A DNA stretch of 23,990 nt from an uncultured Muribaculaceae bacterium (GCA_938039795.1 CALHWU010000037.1:1-23990); one strand, 5' to 3'. Counted from the first letter of the stretch, positions 1-7,787 are shown. The notes: generated by a model from the letters alone, not told the origin. Translations and numbers: made by a program.

Positions 1-258
1 GGCGTGAACGTGGCGTGCCCGTATATTGTCGAATCGCCGCTCAACATTGAGTGCCGCGTCAAAGAGATAATGCATCTTGGCAGCCATGACATGATGATAG
101 CCGAGGTGCTCGGCGTACTGGCCGACGATTCACTGCTCGATCCCGACACCGGGGCTTTCGATCTCGGACGCGCCGGTCTCATCAACTATTCACACGGCCA
201 CTATTACCGGCAGGGCGAGGAGATCGGCAAGTTCGGATGGACCGTCAAAAAGAAGTGA
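1..258 (+). CDS. Flavin reductase family protein, C-terminal part (5' end outside window)
   Basis: This is the C-terminal 85 or so residues of a gene that starts before the window; the frame is open from the first bases to TGA at 256-258. The stretch reads ESPLNIECRVKEIMHLGSHDM, then a segment on VLADDSLLDPDTG, then INYSHGHYYRQGEEIGKFGW and a lysine-rich tail. This matches the end of the flavoredoxin/flavin reductase-like FMN-binding family common in Bacteroidales, which binds FMN and moves electrons from reduced nicotinamide or other donors. The GTG at position 4 is not needed as a start. The stop lies 7 bases before the rmuC start, so the two are probably co-transcribed. The exact electron donor and acceptor cannot be told from this fragment. 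Confidence 0.8.
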   Translation, partial: GVNVACPYIVESPLNIECRVKEIMHLGSHDMMIAEVLGVLADDSLLDPDTGAFDLGRAGLINYSHGHYYRQGEEIGKFGWTVKKK

Positions 259-265
259 CGACAAA

Positions 266-1432
266 GTGACAACGATAATTCTGATTTTTCTGGCGGCCAT
301 GCTCGCATGCACGGCCGCCTTGTTTGTCCGCTCGCAAAACAGGCTGCGCGAGTCGGAGCAGGAACGCGTCAGGCTTGAGGAGCGGCTGCGCCTGACTGCA
401 TCGGCCGCCGAGGAGGAGCGCAAGCGCCGCGAAGAGGATGGCGAACGGTTCCGCCACATAGCTTCAGACTTAATGGCGGCACAGGCCACCGATCTGAGGC
501 AACGCAACGAAGAGAGACTGCAGCAAGTGCTTGCACCGCTTAAAGCTGACATCGAACGGTTCAGCGCCACCGTGGGACAATGCTACTCCGAAGAGGCCCG
601 CGAGAGATTTTCGCTGCAGCAGGCCATACGCAACCTTGTGGAGACCAATCAGAACATCGGGCGGGAAGCTCGCGAGCTCTCACAGGCGCTCCGCGGCAAC
701 AACCGCCGGCAGGGCCAGTGGGGTGAGATCGTGCTGCAGACCATTCTCGAGAAGTCGGGACTCAGGGAAGGGCACGAGTTCACCACACAGGCCTCGCATG
801 ACGCCGACGCCGACAGCGACCGTCAGCGGCTTCGCCCCGACGTAGTGGTGCACTACCCCGACAACAGATGCATCATCATTGATTCAAAGGCGTCGCTGAC
901 AGCTTTCATAGAAATGACGGAAGCACAGACCGAGGAGCAGCGGAGCATGGCCGCAAGGCGCCACGTGGAGTCTGTAAGAAGACACGTGGATGAACTCGGC
1001 GCGAAGCATTACGAGACAGCGGCCGGCGGCGAGACGCTTGATTTCGTCATGATGTTCATCCCCAACGAGGCCGCCTATATGGCTGCCATGCAGACCGACG
1101 CCGATCTCTGGCAAAGAGCCTACGACAAGAGAGTGCTGATCGTATCGCCGACCCATCTGATATCGGCTCTCCGGCTGATCTCGCAGCTGTGGGTGCGCGA
1201 CAAGCAGACCCGAAACACAATCGAGATTGCCGAGGCCGCAGGAAGAATGTATGACAAATTCTCCGATTTCGTCAAAGACCTCAACCGGATCGGCGCATCG
1301 CTCGGGAGCACCCAGCGCGCCTACGAGGCTGCGCTCAACAAGCTCAGCGACGGCAAGGGATCACTCCTCTCCCGCGCCGAAAAGCTTCAGGAGATGGGAG
1401 CCAAGGTGAGCAAACAGCTCCGCAACGACTGA
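266..1432 (+). CDS. rmuC: DNA recombination protein RmuC
   Basis: This encodes a 388-residue protein with a GTG start 7 bases after the upstream stop. Residues about 3-21 form a hydrophobic membrane anchor. Residues about 22-130 are rich in Glu, Arg and Leu and look like a long coiled coil. The RmuC domain follows at about 135-370, including QGQWGEIVLQTILEKSGL and the nuclease-like signature PDVVVHYPDN...IIIDSKASL, with P191-D192 and D206-S-K208 resembling a PD-(D/E)xK core. In the family RmuC limits inversions at short inverted repeats and is thought to cut recombination intermediates. The length fits the usual 380-480 residues. It probably forms an operon with the flavin reductase gene. No terminator is evident in the 18 bases before the convergent nadE stop. 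Confidence 0.95.
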   Translation: MTTIILIFLAAMLACTAALFVRSQNRLRESEQERVRLEERLRLTASAAEEERKRREEDGERFRHIASDLMAAQATDLRQRNEERLQQVLAPLKADIERFSATVGQCYSEEARERFSLQQAIRNLVETNQNIGREARELSQALRGNNRRQGQWGEIVLQTILEKSGLREGHEFTTQASHDADADSDRQRLRPDVVVHYPDNRCIIIDSKASLTAFIEMTEAQTEEQRSMAARRHVESVRRHVDELGAKHYETAAGGETLDFVMMFIPNEAAYMAAMQTDADLWQRAYDKRVLIVSPTHLISALRLISQLWVRDKQTRNTIEIAEAAGRMYDKFSDFVKDLNRIGASLGSTQRAYEAALNKLSDGKGSLLSRAEKLQEMGAKVSKQLRND

Positions 1433-1450
1433 CAGCAGCCGCTGTCGGGC

Positions 1451-3340
1451 TCAGAGCTCGTCGAGCTGACGGAGCCACATGGCGGCAGACGCGTCGGAGG
1501 GCATGCGCCAGTCGCCACTCGACGAAAGGCCCACGCTTCCCACTTTCGGGCCGTCGGGCAACGCCTGACGCTTGAACTGCTGAGAGAAGAACCGGCGGAA
1601 GAATGTCTTGAGCCAGTGCAGAATGACATCCCGGTCGTAGACACCGCGGAAAGCATTGAGCGCAAGGTAATAGATACGTCGCGGCGAGAATCCGAAGCGG
1701 ATGAAATAGAACAGGAAGAAATCATGCAGTTCGTATGGGCCTACAAGATCCTCCGTCTTCTGCTTTATGGCGCCCTCATTGTCGGCCGGGGTCAGTTCCG
1801 GGCTTATGGGAGTGGCCACGACGTCGCGCAGAGTAGTCGCAAGCTTCGGTTCGGAACGTGAAGCGAACCATTCGACGATACTGCGTATCAGAGTCTTCGG
1901 CACTCCGGCATTGATGGAGTACATCGACATCTGGTCGCCGTTGTAAGTGCACCATCCGAGAGCGATCTCCGACATGTCGCCGGTACCGATGACGATGGCA
2001 TTTTCCTGATTGGCCACATCCATCAAGATCTGCGTACGCTCGCGTGCCTGGGCATTCTCATAAGTGGCGTCATGCACCTTCGGATCATGGCCTATGTCGG
2101 CGAAATGCTGCGTCACGGCCTCTGCGATAGGGATCTCACGCACAGTTATGCCAAGGCAGCGCATCATTTCAAGGGCATTGGTATAAGTGCGGTCGGTGGT
2201 GCCGAATCCTGGCATCGTGATGCCGATGATATCACGCCGGTCATAGCCAAGACGGTCGAATGTACACGAGGTGATCATCAGCGCGAGAGTCGAGTCGAGG
2301 CCGCCCGATATACCGATGACCGCCCGACGGCAGCCGATGGAGGTCAGACGCTGAGCCAGGGCCGTAACAAGGATATGCTCCACTTCCTCGCAGGTATCTG
2401 AAAGGAGTCTCGGATCTGACGGGACGAAAGGATGTGGATCTATCGTGCGGTAAGCAAGATCGTAGTTCAGGTCAAACGGACTCTCCAGAGGTATTTCCGT
2501 CAGCCGCGGTGCCTGCCGTCCGTGGCGGCGCGCACAGTCGGCAAAAGTGGTGCTGTGTATACGGTCGTGACGGAGAGCCTCGATATCAATGTCGGCTATC
2601 ACACAGTTGTCGTCGGGATCCCAGCGGTCATTGGCCACCAGTATGCGTCCCTGCTCCGCCACAATCGTCTTACCGGAGAAAACCACGTCCGACGACGACT
2701 CGCCCCTGCCGGCCGAGGCATAGACATATCCGGCCTTGCATCTTCCCGACTGCTGGCGTATGAGTGTAAGCGACGACGCATGCTTGCCGATGAGTTCGTC
2801 GGATGCCGACAGATTGAATATCACTTCCGCTCCTCCCATGGCAAGAGCACACGAAGGTGGAACTGTGACCCACAGATCCTCACATATCTCCATGCCGATA
2901 TACACTCCGTGGGTCTTTATGACCGGCTGGTATTCGTCGTTTGGCGCCTGTGCGAACCATCGGCGCTCATAGAATTCGTTATAATTCGGAATATACGTCT
3001 TGCGGATGATCGTCGACACGCCGCCCGACACATGGGCGGCGCAGTTGAACACCGTCCCTTCTGAAGCCACAGGCAGACCGACTATGACGTCGATCCCGGC
3101 ATTCAGAGTGAATTGCTCGATGCGCCTTAATCCTGCCAACGCACTCTGAAGCAACAGCTCCGTATGAAACAGATCACCACAGGTATAGCCGGTGATGCTC
3201 AGTTCGGGAAAAACCACGACCTCGACACCCTTGGCATCAAGACTGGAAGCATAGCGGAGAATCGTGTCGACATTGGCGTCGACATCGGCTATCTTAACGT
3301 GCGGCGCCACAGCAGCCACTCTGAAAAAACCGTTTGTCAT
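1451..3340 (-). CDS. nadE: Glutamine-dependent NAD+ synthetase
   Basis: This enzyme makes NAD+ from deamido-NAD+ with ATP, taking ammonia from glutamine. The N-terminal nitrilase-type amidase domain, about residues 5-270, shows the catalytic triad: E46 in FPELSITGYTCGDLF, K114 in RKTYIPNYNEFYE and C153 in GMEICEDLWV. The C-terminal synthetase domain carries the ATP-pyrophosphatase P-loop SGGLDS at 345-350. I chose the ATG at 3340, giving 629 residues beginning MTNGFFRVAAVAP. The frame stays open to an ATG at 3364, but a perfect -7 promoter box on the minus strand at 3362-3369 would place transcription initiation downstream of that codon, and family members begin at this point. The gene converges on rmuC and diverges from dapA. 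Confidence 0.96.
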   Translation of the reverse strand: MTNGFFRVAAVAPHVKIADVDANVDTILRYASSLDAKGVEVVVFPELSITGYTCGDLFHTELLLQSALAGLRRIEQFTLNAGIDVIVGLPVASEGTVFNCAAHVSGGVSTIIRKTYIPNYNEFYERRWFAQAPNDEYQPVIKTHGVYIGMEICEDLWVTVPPSCALAMGGAEVIFNLSASDELIGKHASSLTLIRQQSGRCKAGYVYASAGRGESSSDVVFSGKTIVAEQGRILVANDRWDPDDNCVIADIDIEALRHDRIHSTTFADCARRHGRQAPRLTEIPLESPFDLNYDLAYRTIDPHPFVPSDPRLLSDTCEEVEHILVTALAQRLTSIGCRRAVIGISGGLDSTLALMITSCTFDRLGYDRRDIIGITMPGFGTTDRTYTNALEMMRCLGITVREIPIAEAVTQHFADIGHDPKVHDATYENAQARERTQILMDVANQENAIVIGTGDMSEIALGWCTYNGDQMSMYSINAGVPKTLIRSIVEWFASRSEPKLATTLRDVVATPISPELTPADNEGAIKQKTEDLVGPYELHDFFLFYFIRFGFSPRRIYYLALNAFRGVYDRDVILHWLKTFFRRFFSQQFKRQALPDGPKVGSVGLSSSGDWRMPSDASAAMWLRQLDEL

Positions 3341-3361
3341 AAAATATGCATTAATTTTGTG

Positions 3362-3369
3362 CAAAAGTA
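3362..3369 (-). promoter_or_regulatory. nadE promoter -7 box
   Basis: On the minus strand the sequence reads TACTTTTG, a perfect match to the Bacteroidota TAnnTTTG element. Transcription should start near 3355, about 15 bases ahead of the ATG at 3340. No clear -33 TTTG was found at standard spacing. The box overlaps the alternative ATG at 3364, which argues against that start. Confidence 0.65.
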
Positions 3370-3421
3370 CAAAAAAACATGTGATTCACATATTCTAAAA
3401 ATGGATAAATAAAAGAAGCGA

Positions 3422-3453
3422 TTTTGTGTTTTTTCAATTAATCCGTAATTTTG
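3422..3453 (+). promoter_or_regulatory. dapA promoter (-33 and -7 boxes)
   Basis: TTTTG at 3422-3426 is followed after 19 bases by TAATTTTG at 3446-3453. This matches the Bacteroidota -33/-7 pattern in both sequence and spacing. It predicts a leader of roughly 25-30 bases before the dapA ATG at 3487. The nadE promoter fires in the opposite direction from the same intergenic region. Confidence 0.75.
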
Positions 3454-3486
3454 CGACAACATTTACACAGATACCATCACTGACAT

Positions 3487-4371
3487 ATGTCGCATATCAA
3501 CCTCCGGGGAATGGGCGTGGCCCTCATCACGCCATTCAAGAAAGACAAATCGGTCGACTATCAGGCGCTGGCCCGGCTTCTCGACTATCAGATAAAAAAC
3601 GGGGTAGACTATCTGGTGGTACTCGGCACTACGGCCGAGACACCGGCGCTCAGCCCTGAAGAACGGCGTGACATAAAGCTGTTCGTTGCCGAACGCGTAG
3701 CCGGCAGAGTACCTCTTGTAGTAGGATGCGGAGGCAACTGCACGTCCGACGTCGTCCGCGAGGCCGAAAAGATCGACAGCTCCAGATTCGATGCCATACT
3801 TTCCGTAGTGCCTTACTACAACAAACCCTCGCAGGAAGGCATCTACCAGCACTATTCCGCCATAGCCAAAGCATCGCCCGTGCCGGTGATACTGTACAAC
3901 GTGCCGGGCCGCACCGGAGTCAACATGGTAGCCGACACCACACTGCGGCTTGCTGCAGAAAACCCCAACATCGTGGCCATCAAGGAAGCTTCGGGCAACA
4001 TCAACCAGATGGACGACATCATCAAGCACAAATCCGACGACTTCTCGGTGATCTCGGGCGACGACGGCATCACTTTTCCCCTGATCACGCTCGGAGCCGT
4101 AGGAGTGATCTCGGTGATCGGCAACGCTTTCCCAAAAGAGTTCGCCAAGATGACACGTCTGGCCCTTGAAGGCGATTTCGACGCGGCCCGCACCATCCAC
4201 CATCGCTTTACCGACCTTTTCTCACTGCTGTTTGTCGACGGCAATCCAGCGGGAGTGAAATGCCTGCTCCATGCTATGGGATTCATTGAAAACGAATTGC
4301 GGCTCCCACTCGTACCGACACGTATCACCACGTACGAAAAGATACGCAAAGTGCTTGACTCGCTCAACTAA
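3487..4371 (+). CDS. dapA: 4-hydroxy-tetrahydrodipicolinate synthase
   Basis: This enzyme condenses pyruvate with aspartate semialdehyde in the first committed step to diaminopimelate and lysine, supplying cell-wall precursor in the cytoplasm. The 294-residue protein is the normal length for the TIM-barrel family. It shows GTTAETP at 47-53 for pyruvate binding, Y110-Y111 in VVPYYNKPSQEG, the catalytic tyrosine Y137 with R142 in ILYNVPGRTG, and the Schiff-base lysine K166 in VAIKEASGN. Related N-acetylneuraminate lyases share the fold, but these motifs favour DapA. It has its own promoter. No terminator is visible in the 29 bases before the tRNA gene, so read-through into tRNA-Arg is possible. 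Confidence 0.96.
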   Translation: MSHINLRGMGVALITPFKKDKSVDYQALARLLDYQIKNGVDYLVVLGTTAETPALSPEERRDIKLFVAERVAGRVPLVVGCGGNCTSDVVREAEKIDSSRFDAILSVVPYYNKPSQEGIYQHYSAIAKASPVPVILYNVPGRTGVNMVADTTLRLAAENPNIVAIKEASGNINQMDDIIKHKSDDFSVISGDDGITFPLITLGAVGVISVIGNAFPKEFAKMTRLALEGDFDAARTIHHRFTDLFSLLFVDGNPAGVKCLLHAMGFIENELRLPLVPTRITTYEKIRKVLDSLN

Positions 4372-4377
4372 TTTTTG

Positions 4378-4385
4378 TAACTTTG
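4378..4385 (+). promoter_or_regulatory. tRNA-Arg promoter -7 box
   Basis: TAACTTTG is a perfect TAnnTTTG match placed 15 bases before the mature tRNA 5' end. A TTG at 4355-4357, inside the end of dapA, lies 20 bases upstream and could act as the -33 element. Confidence 0.7.
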
Positions 4386-4400
4386 CACACCTCAACGATC

Positions 4401-4474
4401 GGTCCGGTAGCTCAGCTGGATAGAGCATCTGCCTTCTAAGCAGACGGTCACGCGTTCGAATCGCGTCCGGATCA
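4401..4474 (+). tRNA. tRNA-Arg (anticodon UCU)
   Basis: This is a 74-base cloverleaf. The acceptor stem GGTCCGG pairs with CCGGATC, with one G-U pair and discriminator A at 4474. The anticodon stem is TCTGC/GCAGA with loop CTTCTAA, giving anticodon TCT at 4435-4437, which reads AGA. The T arm is ACGCG/CGCGT with loop TTCGAAT. The 3' CCA is not encoded. Its own promoter box lies just upstream and a hairpin terminator follows. No integrase or repeated tRNA end that would suggest an attachment site was seen. Confidence 0.98.
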
Positions 4475-4492
4475 CGAAGTCAAATCGTTGAC

Positions 4493-4530
4493 AATCAAGC
4501 AGTCGGATCACATCTAACTGCTTGATTTTT
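4493..4530 (+). terminator. Intrinsic terminator after tRNA-Arg
   Basis: AATCAAGCAGT at 4493-4503 pairs perfectly with ACTGCTTGATT at 4517-4527 (11-bp stem, 13-base loop), and the T run continues to 4530. It should end transcripts from the tRNA promoter and any dapA read-through. Confidence 0.85.
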
Positions 4531-4557
4531 CATTATCCCCCACGTTTCAACAGACAT

Positions 4558-5514
4558 ATGAAACATATATTATCGCTGACGGCAGCGGGATGCATGACAG
4601 CCGCAATGGCAGCCTGCAACGTGACAGGCAAACGTCAGACACAGGAGGTCGCGCCGGAACACACGGCCGCCATAGCGCAGCTCCAGGATTCGCTGACAGC
4701 GATCACCCGAAGTTATGAGGGAGAGATCGGGGTAGCTGTGATCACCGACTGCGGCGATACAATCACCGTGGGCAATACCGACAGCTATCCTCTGATGAGC
4801 GTCTTCAAACTGCACCAGGCTATGGCGCTCTGCCACCGGCTGGAGCAGCAGGGGGCGTCGCTCGACAGTATCGTGACGCTACGGCACGACGAACTCAACC
4901 CCGACACATGGTCGCCGATGATGAAGGACCACACCGAGGGAAATATAACGCTGTCGCTCGGACAATTGCTGAGATACACACTTATGCAGAGCGACAACAA
5001 TGCGAGCAACTACATGTTTGATCATATTCAGGGGGTGGCGGCCGTGGACAGCTTCATAGCCACTCTGATTCCACGCGAGAGCTTCAGGCTCAATGTCACC
5101 GAGGCCGACATGTGGGACAATCACTCGCTCTGCTATGACAACCATTCGTCACCTCTGGGAGTGGCATTGCTGGTGAAGCGGCTATATACCGACAGCATCA
5201 TGACCGAGGGCAGCCGCCAGTTCATATGCACGGCCATGGCCGAATGCTCTACCGGCACCGACCGGATCGCAGCTCCGCTGACGGGCATCGACGGCGTTGC
5301 CGTCGGCCACAAGACGGGGTCAGGATTCAGAGACACGAACGGAATCCTGACGGCCCACAATGATGCGGCATTCATCAGGCTGCCCGGAGGACGGCACTAC
5401 ACTCTTGTGGTTCTCGTCAAGGACTTCAACGGATCTGAATCGGAAGCGTCCGAGGCTATCTCACGGATATCGGCTGCGGTATATTCCATCGTCGCCGGAC
5501 AGCTTTACAGATGA
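4558..5514 (+). CDS. Class A beta-lactamase, predicted lipoprotein
   Basis: This is a 318-residue serine beta-lactamase that would hydrolyse beta-lactam rings outside the inner membrane. The N-terminus is a short signal peptide ending in the lipobox MAAC with lipidation at Cys20, so the protein is probably membrane-anchored. Class A motifs are S81-V-F-K84 (nucleophile and lysine), S145-D-N147, a glutamate at about 182 in NVTEADMWDN likely equal to E166, and K252-T-G254. The overall pattern resembles the Bacteroidota class A2 group (CfxA, CepA, CblA types). I chose the ATG at 4558; the longer frame from 4522 starts inside the upstream terminator and lacks a signal peptide at its front. No clear TAnnTTTG precedes it, and substrate range cannot be judged from sequence. 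Confidence 0.92.
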   Translation: MKHILSLTAAGCMTAAMAACNVTGKRQTQEVAPEHTAAIAQLQDSLTAITRSYEGEIGVAVITDCGDTITVGNTDSYPLMSVFKLHQAMALCHRLEQQGASLDSIVTLRHDELNPDTWSPMMKDHTEGNITLSLGQLLRYTLMQSDNNASNYMFDHIQGVAAVDSFIATLIPRESFRLNVTEADMWDNHSLCYDNHSSPLGVALLVKRLYTDSIMTEGSRQFICTAMAECSTGTDRIAAPLTGIDGVAVGHKTGSGFRDTNGILTAHNDAAFIRLPGGRHYTLVVLVKDFNGSESEASEAISRISAAVYSIVAGQLYR

Positions 5515-5550
5515 CTGCCGGCACTTTAACGGCACTTTGAAAAACGGAAA

Positions 5551-5582
5551 CGCGGGATCCGCCCCATTGGCATAATCCCGCG
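5551..5582 (-). terminator. Terminator after rubredoxin gene
   Basis: CGCGGGAT at 5551-5558 pairs with ATCCCGCG at 5575-5582 (8-bp stem, 16-base loop). Read on the minus strand the hairpin is followed by TTTCCGTTTTT, so it serves the rubredoxin gene rather than the plus-strand beta-lactamase gene. Confidence 0.7.
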
Positions 5583-5608
5583 CACAGATGCTTTCAAAGG
5601 CTGATAGC

Positions 5609-5770
5609 TCAATTCTCCGGAGCGAACTGATCTTTTCCTACTCCGCAAAGAGGGCATACCCAGTCGGCGGGAAGATCTTCAAACGAGGTCCCTGGCTCAA
5701 TGCCGTTTTCCGGATCGCCTACAGCGGGATCATACACCCAGCCGCAGACTTCGCATACATACTTGTCCAT
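5609..5770 (-). CDS. Rubredoxin
   Basis: This is a short electron carrier of 53 residues with a single Fe(Cys)4 site. The N-terminal pair is C6 and C9 in KYVCEVCGWVYDP, and the C-terminal pair is C39 and C42 in ADWVCPLCGVGKDQF. Length and the intervening GDPENGIEPGTSFEDLP segment are typical of anaerobe rubredoxins. In such bacteria rubredoxin passes electrons to rubrerythrin, superoxide reductase or oxygen-scavenging flavoproteins; none of these is in the window, so its partner is unknown. It is transcribed away from umuDC and ends in its own hairpin terminator. The start is fixed by the ATG directly ahead of the conserved DKYVC. Confidence 0.95.
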   Translation of the reverse strand: MDKYVCEVCGWVYDPAVGDPENGIEPGTSFEDLPADWVCPLCGVGKDQFAPEN

Positions 5771-5911
5771 AATCAATATATTTGTTTATTGTCTGAAATA
5801 ATGATGATCTTTCACATTACAAAAAACGGCAATATAAGCAGGATTGTTCGTCACGAGTGATTACGGATTGTCGACATAAACATTTATTAACATCGCTATG
5901 CGGCATTATGG

Positions 5912-5933
5912 CTCCAGTATGGAGGTAACTTTG
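5912..5933 (+). promoter_or_regulatory. umuDC promoter -7 box with adjacent dyad
   Basis: TAACTTTG at 5926-5933 is a perfect -7 box. One base upstream lies an inverted repeat, CTCCA-gta-TGGAG at 5912-5924, covering the spacer. No good -33 box is visible. A repressor bound at the dyad would block polymerase, which fits a DNA-damage-controlled operon; the identity of the regulator is inference. Confidence 0.55.
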
Positions 5934-5957
5934 ATCGCTGAAAACAATTTCACCGAC

Positions 5958-6428
5958 ATGCTAATGGGCACCATCACACTATATACTCCCGACCTGACGA
6001 CGGCCATGCCGCTCGATTATGCCGACGACGGCGTCCGTGCCGGCTTTCCAAGCCCGGCACAGGACTATATATCACGCAGCATCGACCTCAACCGCGAGCT
6101 TATAGCACATCCGGCATCGACCTTCTATGCACGGGTGACCGGCGACTCTATGGCCGAAGAAGGCATCACGGAAAACGACATACTTGTAGTGGACAAATCC
6201 ATTGAGCCGGAGCACGGCGACCTAGCCGTATGCTGTCTTAACGGTGAGTTCACGCTGAAACGGCTATGCTTCACATCCCGAGGGCAAGGCATAAGGCTGA
6301 TGCCTTCAAACAGGCATTACCGACCGATAGAAATTGCCGACGGCGACGAATTCAAGGTGTGGGGAGTGGTACTTTATACGATAAAAGCCAACCGCAGGCG
6401 CCGTCCGGGAACAGACAAATGGGACTGA
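5958..6428 (+). CDS. umuD: UmuD-like S24 (LexA-family) self-cleaving protease subunit of polymerase V
   Basis: From the ATG at 5958 this is 156 residues. The predicted autocleavage site is A28-G29 in VRAGFPSPAQDY, where E. coli UmuD has Cys-Gly. The catalytic dyad is S64 in VTGDSMAEEGI and K101 in EFTLKRLCF. The 37-residue Ser-Lys spacing and the 36-residue distance from cleavage residue to Ser equal those of E. coli UmuD. After RecA-stimulated cleavage, UmuD' joins UmuC to form a translesion polymerase. There is no helix-turn-helix, so it is not LexA itself. The frame is open back to 5898, but the promoter box at 5926-5933 makes an ATG at 5958 or 5964 more likely. It sits 6 bases upstream of umuC. 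Confidence 0.92.
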   Translation: MLMGTITLYTPDLTTAMPLDYADDGVRAGFPSPAQDYISRSIDLNRELIAHPASTFYARVTGDSMAEEGITENDILVVDKSIEPEHGDLAVCCLNGEFTLKRLCFTSRGQGIRLMPSNRHYRPIEIADGDEFKVWGVVLYTIKANRRRRPGTDKWD

Positions 6429-6434
6429 CAGAAT

Positions 6435-7730
6435 ATGTTCGGGCTGATTGACTGCGACAATTTCTTCTGTTCGTGCGAGAGAGTGTTCCGGCCCGATCTC
6501 GCCCGGACACCTCTTGTTGTGCTCAGCAACAATGACGGATGTGTGGTGGCCCGCTCCAGAGAAGCAAAGGCCATGGGGATCAAGGAGGGGATCCCTTACT
6601 ACCAGATGCTCCAGCAGTATCCCGGGAGCGGTGTGGTGGCTTTTTCGTCGAACTATGCGCTCTACGGCGATATGTCGGCGCGTGTCATGACCATACTGCG
6701 GGAAAGCGTGCCCGAAGTAGTGCAATACTCCATCGACGAAGCCTTCCTGAATCTTGACGGGATAAGCATCGACGACCTGCACCAGTGGGGCGCCGATCTT
6801 TGTCGGAAAGTGGAGCGATGCACAGGGATACCTGTCAGCCTCGGCATAGCCCCGACCCGGACTCTGGCAAAGGTGGCGAGCCGGTTTGCCAAAAAGTATC
6901 CGGCTTATCGCAAATGCTGCGTGATCGGCGACGAATCCCAGCGGGAGACAGCCCTGCGGCTCATTCCGGTCAATGATGTGTGGGGCATAGGGCGCAGGAT
7001 CACCCGCTCGCTTGAAAAATACGGTGTGAGGACGGCCTATGACTTCACACGCTGTCCGCGCAGCTGGATACGGGCCAACTTCCACATCACCGGCGAGCGG
7101 ACCTGGCGTGAACTGATGGGGGAAAGCGTGATTGACATCGACGGTCTCGACACTGTGGACAAGAAGAGCATCGTCACCAGCCGAAGCTTTCCGGCAATGA
7201 TATCGGATCTTGAAGATCTGCGGCCGCATATAGCCAACTATGCCGCCCGCTGCGCCATGAAGCTGCGGCGCCAGCGTTCGGTATGCTCTATGGTGACCGT
7301 ATTTCTACAGTCCAACCATTTCCGCGATGATCTGCCGCAATACGACAACAGCGCCTCCTACATGTTAACAACGCCCTCCAACACGTCAAGCGAGATAGTG
7401 GCGGCAGCGCTCGCCACACTTGCAGGCATATACCGTCAGGGCATACGCTACAAAAGAGCGGGAGCCATGGTGTCGGGCATATCATCCGCCACAGCCATAC
7501 AGCCCGACCTGTTCACCTACGACGCAGCCCTGCGTCATAAACTCACAGCCATGTCGGATACGATCGACATCATCAACCGCCGCATGGGAGCCGACACCGT
7601 AATGCTTGCATCGCAACAATACCGCGAGAAATCTCCCGACGGAAAGAGCGTGAAATTCGTCAGCGCCATACGCCGCTCCTTGAAGTCGCCGGATTATTCC
7701 ACAAGTCTGGGCGCACTGGCCGTCAGCTGA
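6435..7730 (+). CDS. umuC: Y-family DNA polymerase, UmuC type
   Basis: This is the 431-residue catalytic subunit of a polymerase V-like translesion enzyme (E. coli UmuC has 422 residues). The N-terminal palm holds D6 in MFGLIDCDNFF, the conserved block VVLSNNDGCVVARSREAKAMG, and D101-E102 in YSIDEAFLNLDG, which bind catalytic metals and match the E. coli numbering. The helix-hairpin-helix region (VWGIGRRITRSLEKYGV) and a little-finger/C-terminal UmuC region follow. It would copy across damaged DNA with low fidelity together with cleaved UmuD. It lies 6 bases after umuD, forming a two-gene operon under the umuD promoter. It is distinguished from DinB by the VVLSNNDGC motif and the UmuD partner. 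Confidence 0.95.
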   Translation: MFGLIDCDNFFCSCERVFRPDLARTPLVVLSNNDGCVVARSREAKAMGIKEGIPYYQMLQQYPGSGVVAFSSNYALYGDMSARVMTILRESVPEVVQYSIDEAFLNLDGISIDDLHQWGADLCRKVERCTGIPVSLGIAPTRTLAKVASRFAKKYPAYRKCCVIGDESQRETALRLIPVNDVWGIGRRITRSLEKYGVRTAYDFTRCPRSWIRANFHITGERTWRELMGESVIDIDGLDTVDKKSIVTSRSFPAMISDLEDLRPHIANYAARCAMKLRRQRSVCSMVTVFLQSNHFRDDLPQYDNSASYMLTTPSNTSSEIVAAALATLAGIYRQGIRYKRAGAMVSGISSATAIQPDLFTYDAALRHKLTAMSDTIDIINRRMGADTVMLASQQYREKSPDGKSVKFVSAIRRSLKSPDYSTSLGALAVS

Positions 7731-7779
7731 AAGCATGGATATACGACCGGAATTTTGACAGGTTTTGCAGGAAAATGGC

Positions 7780-7787
7780 TAACTTTG
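7780..7787 (+). promoter_or_regulatory. ispE promoter -7 box
   Basis: TAACTTTG is a perfect -7 element only 5 bases before the ATG at 7793. A possible -33 TTTTG at 7753-7757 is 22 bases upstream, slightly longer than usual. The predicted transcript would start at or next to the start codon. Confidence 0.55.

Noticed and set aside
2432..3064. Plus-strand frame of 210 codons opposite nadE
   Set aside because: It is fully antisense to conserved NadE domains and its translation resembles no family.
3463..4203. Minus-strand frame of 246 codons opposite dapA
   Set aside because: It is a shadow of dapA with Gly/Val/His-rich low-sense translation and no promoter.
4401..4530. tRNA-Arg as an integration site for an island carrying the beta-lactamase
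   Set aside because: No integrase, no repeated tRNA 3' end and no composition shift were seen; the repeated AATCAAGCAGT arms are the terminator stem.
5516..5534. Small hairpin TGCCG/CGGCA right after the beta-lactamase stop
   Set aside because: The stem is only five pairs and lacks a proper T run (CTTTGAAAAA follows), so it was not called a terminator.
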